Shown: positions 4,923-5,184 of the stretch, one piece after another
Position numbering within the stretch: position 1 is the stretch's first letter
Layout of the letters: each line of letters begins with the position of its first letter
From: Actinomycetota bacterium
GTDB lineage: Bacteria; Actinomycetota; Thermoleophilia; Solirubrobacterales; 70-9
DNA: 5,184 nt
Direction: 5' to 3'
NCBI GenBank assembly: GCA_018268695.1
Contig: JAFDWD010000798.1
Coordinates: 1 to 5,184, forward strand
Notes under the pieces: generated by a model
Database searches by the model: none
The model's input: only the letters and a program-made list of their open reading frames with translations
Told to the model about the DNA's origin: nothing
Translations under genes and position numbers: made by a program

Positions 4923-5005
4923 CCGTCTCGGCCAGCCCCCTGCACGCTTGTCTCGCTATGCGAGACAAGCGTGCAGGGGGCTGGCTGTGGCCGTGGCCGA
5001 GACGG
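4923..5005. repeat. Palindromic element copy 2: 26-bp perfect stem extended by 8 bp after a 12-nt one-sided insert
   Basis: The inner arms 4931-4956 and 4960-4985 are perfectly complementary over 26 bp around the 3-nt loop tat. The central 35 bp (4941-4975) match copy 1 at 34 of 35 positions; the difference, g4960, creates one more pair. Beyond the inner stem, 4923-4930 (ccgtctcg) pairs with 4998-5005 (cgagacgg) across an unpaired 12 nt on the right side (4986-4997, tgtggccgtggc). Without that insert the arms would be 34 bp. An alternative outer pairing uses 4923-4934 with 4994-5005 (12 bp). The element begins 59 nt after the stop codon of the small membrane protein gene and may end its transcript, though no T-run follows. 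Confidence 0.85.
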
Positions 5006-5075
5006 CCGGGGTATGTGAAGCGCGGGAGATGTCGCCAAGTCCACGCTTCCGTGCGTGTCCCACGATCGGCCCGGA

Positions 5076-5122
5076 GTGCGTTCGTCCTTAGTTGCCGTAT
5101 ACGGGACAAAGGACGAACGCAC
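5076..5122. repeat. Palindromic element copy 3 (divergent): 14-bp perfect stem with a related core
   Basis: The arms 5076-5089 (gtgcgttcgtcctt) and 5109-5122 pair perfectly over 14 bp. They enclose a 19-nt centre containing the self-complementary ccgtatacgg (5095-5104). The segment tatacgggacaa (5098-5109) matches tatacgagacaa of copy 1 (1239-1250) at 11 of 12 positions and sits in the same place relative to the centre, so I treat it as a divergent member of the family. Its outer arms are unlike those of copies 1 and 2. Which gene it serves is unknown, because no gene adjoins it inside the window. Confidence 0.65.
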
Positions 5123-5142
5123 CCGGCGATCCCGGCCGGGTG
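5120..5142. repeat. 8-bp hairpin overlapping the right arm of palindrome copy 3
   Basis: Positions 5120-5127 (cacccggc) pair with 5135-5142 (gccgggtg) around a 7-nt loop. The left arm shares three bases (5120-5122) with the end of the 14-bp stem of copy 3, so the two structures compete slightly at their junction but could largely coexist as stacked hairpins. GC-rich DNA forms such hairpins often by chance. Confidence 0.4.
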
Positions 5143-5184
5143 TGGCAGATCACGCACGGACCCCCGGAGGAACACCGCACTCCC

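Larger units (their letters stand above)
4864..5184. other. 321-nt non-coding region with two large palindromes
   Basis: No frame here shows a recognisable protein, and I see no tRNA or rRNA-like sequence. The stretch 4864-4922 has no visible signal. Positions 4923-5005 and 5076-5122 are the palindromes listed separately, joined by about 70 nt that hold only a 5-bp hairpin (5042-5046 with 5053-5057). From 5143 to the edge there is a purine-rich ggagga at 5167-5172, but no start codon follows within the window, so a gene starting just beyond the right edge can be neither supported nor excluded. Confidence 0.6.

Noticed and set aside
1223..4975. Copies 1 and 2 as terminal inverted repeats of a mobile element carrying the operon
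   Set aside because: Each copy is itself a complete hairpin, no transposase lies between them, and no target-site duplication is visible. Independent repeat copies at gene 3' ends explain the layout better.
5076..5122. LexA/SOS box suggested by GTTCG and CGAAC in the arms of palindrome copy 3
   Set aside because: In the Gram-positive LexA site the half-sites face as GAAC-N4-GTTC. Here the order is reversed (GTTC ... GAAC) and the spacing is about 30 nt.
4923..5122. CRISPR array suggested by repeated palindromic units
   Set aside because: The units differ in length and arms, are only two in this stretch, and are not separated by uniform spacers. No cas gene is present.
4324..5175. Minus-strand 283-codon frame across the palindromes and the membrane protein gene
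   Set aside because: It is low-complexity and runs through perfect hairpins and into the aminotransferase gene out of frame. Nothing suggests a protein.
5161..5184. Shine-Dalgarno-like ggagga at 5167-5172 as evidence of a gene at the right edge
   Set aside because: No start codon follows within the window, and a purine hexamer alone in GC-rich DNA is weak evidence.

Overview
The window is high-GC DNA with a strong G/C third-codon bias. It uses GTG starts, has tightly packed genes, and several starts sit directly behind a -10-like TANNNT element. Together with the protein families present, this points to a high-GC actinobacterium. A deep-branching group such as Thermoleophilia (Solirubrobacterales) is a guess from the look of the proteins, not a demonstrated placement.

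Layout. Positions 1-871 (+) hold the 3' portion of a thioredoxin reductase gene whose start lies outside the window. After a 65-nt gap comes a 92-residue UBP-type zinc-finger protein (937-1215, +). It converges on a three-gene minus-strand operon, with a perfect 15-bp palindrome (1223-1257) in the 45-nt gap. Read in its own direction the operon encodes a class IV PLP-dependent aminotransferase / aminodeoxychorismate-lyase-like enzyme (4534-3737), an acyl-CoA dehydrogenase with glutaryl-CoA-dehydrogenase-like traits (3737-2568), and an acetyl-CoA hydrolase / 4-hydroxybutyrate CoA-transferase family protein (2556-1261). The first two genes overlap by one base (TGATG) and the last two are 11 nt apart. 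Divergent from the operon, across 44 nt, is a 94-residue single-pass membrane protein of unknown function (4579-4863, +). The last 321 nt (4864-5184) contain no credible gene but hold two further large palindromes.

How the genes fit together. The operon suggests a small catabolic module: an amino compound is deaminated, a carboxylic acid is activated by CoA transfer, and the acyl-CoA is oxidised. The substrate cannot be read from the sequence. Thioredoxin reductase next to a zinc-binding UBP finger suggests a thiol-redox neighbourhood, but co-function is only inferred.

The most notable signal is non-coding. A 35-bp palindromic core occurs twice with a single base difference (1223-1257 and 4941-4975), and a divergent relative sits at 5076-5122. 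The outer arms differ between copies yet remain base-paired, so structure seems to be kept rather than sequence. Copies 1 and 2 lie just beyond the 3' ends of transcription units. The second notable signal is a set of three genes whose start codons sit 6-7 nt after a TANNNT box, which predicts leaderless mRNAs. Two of these boxes form an overlapping divergent promoter pair in the 44-nt gap.
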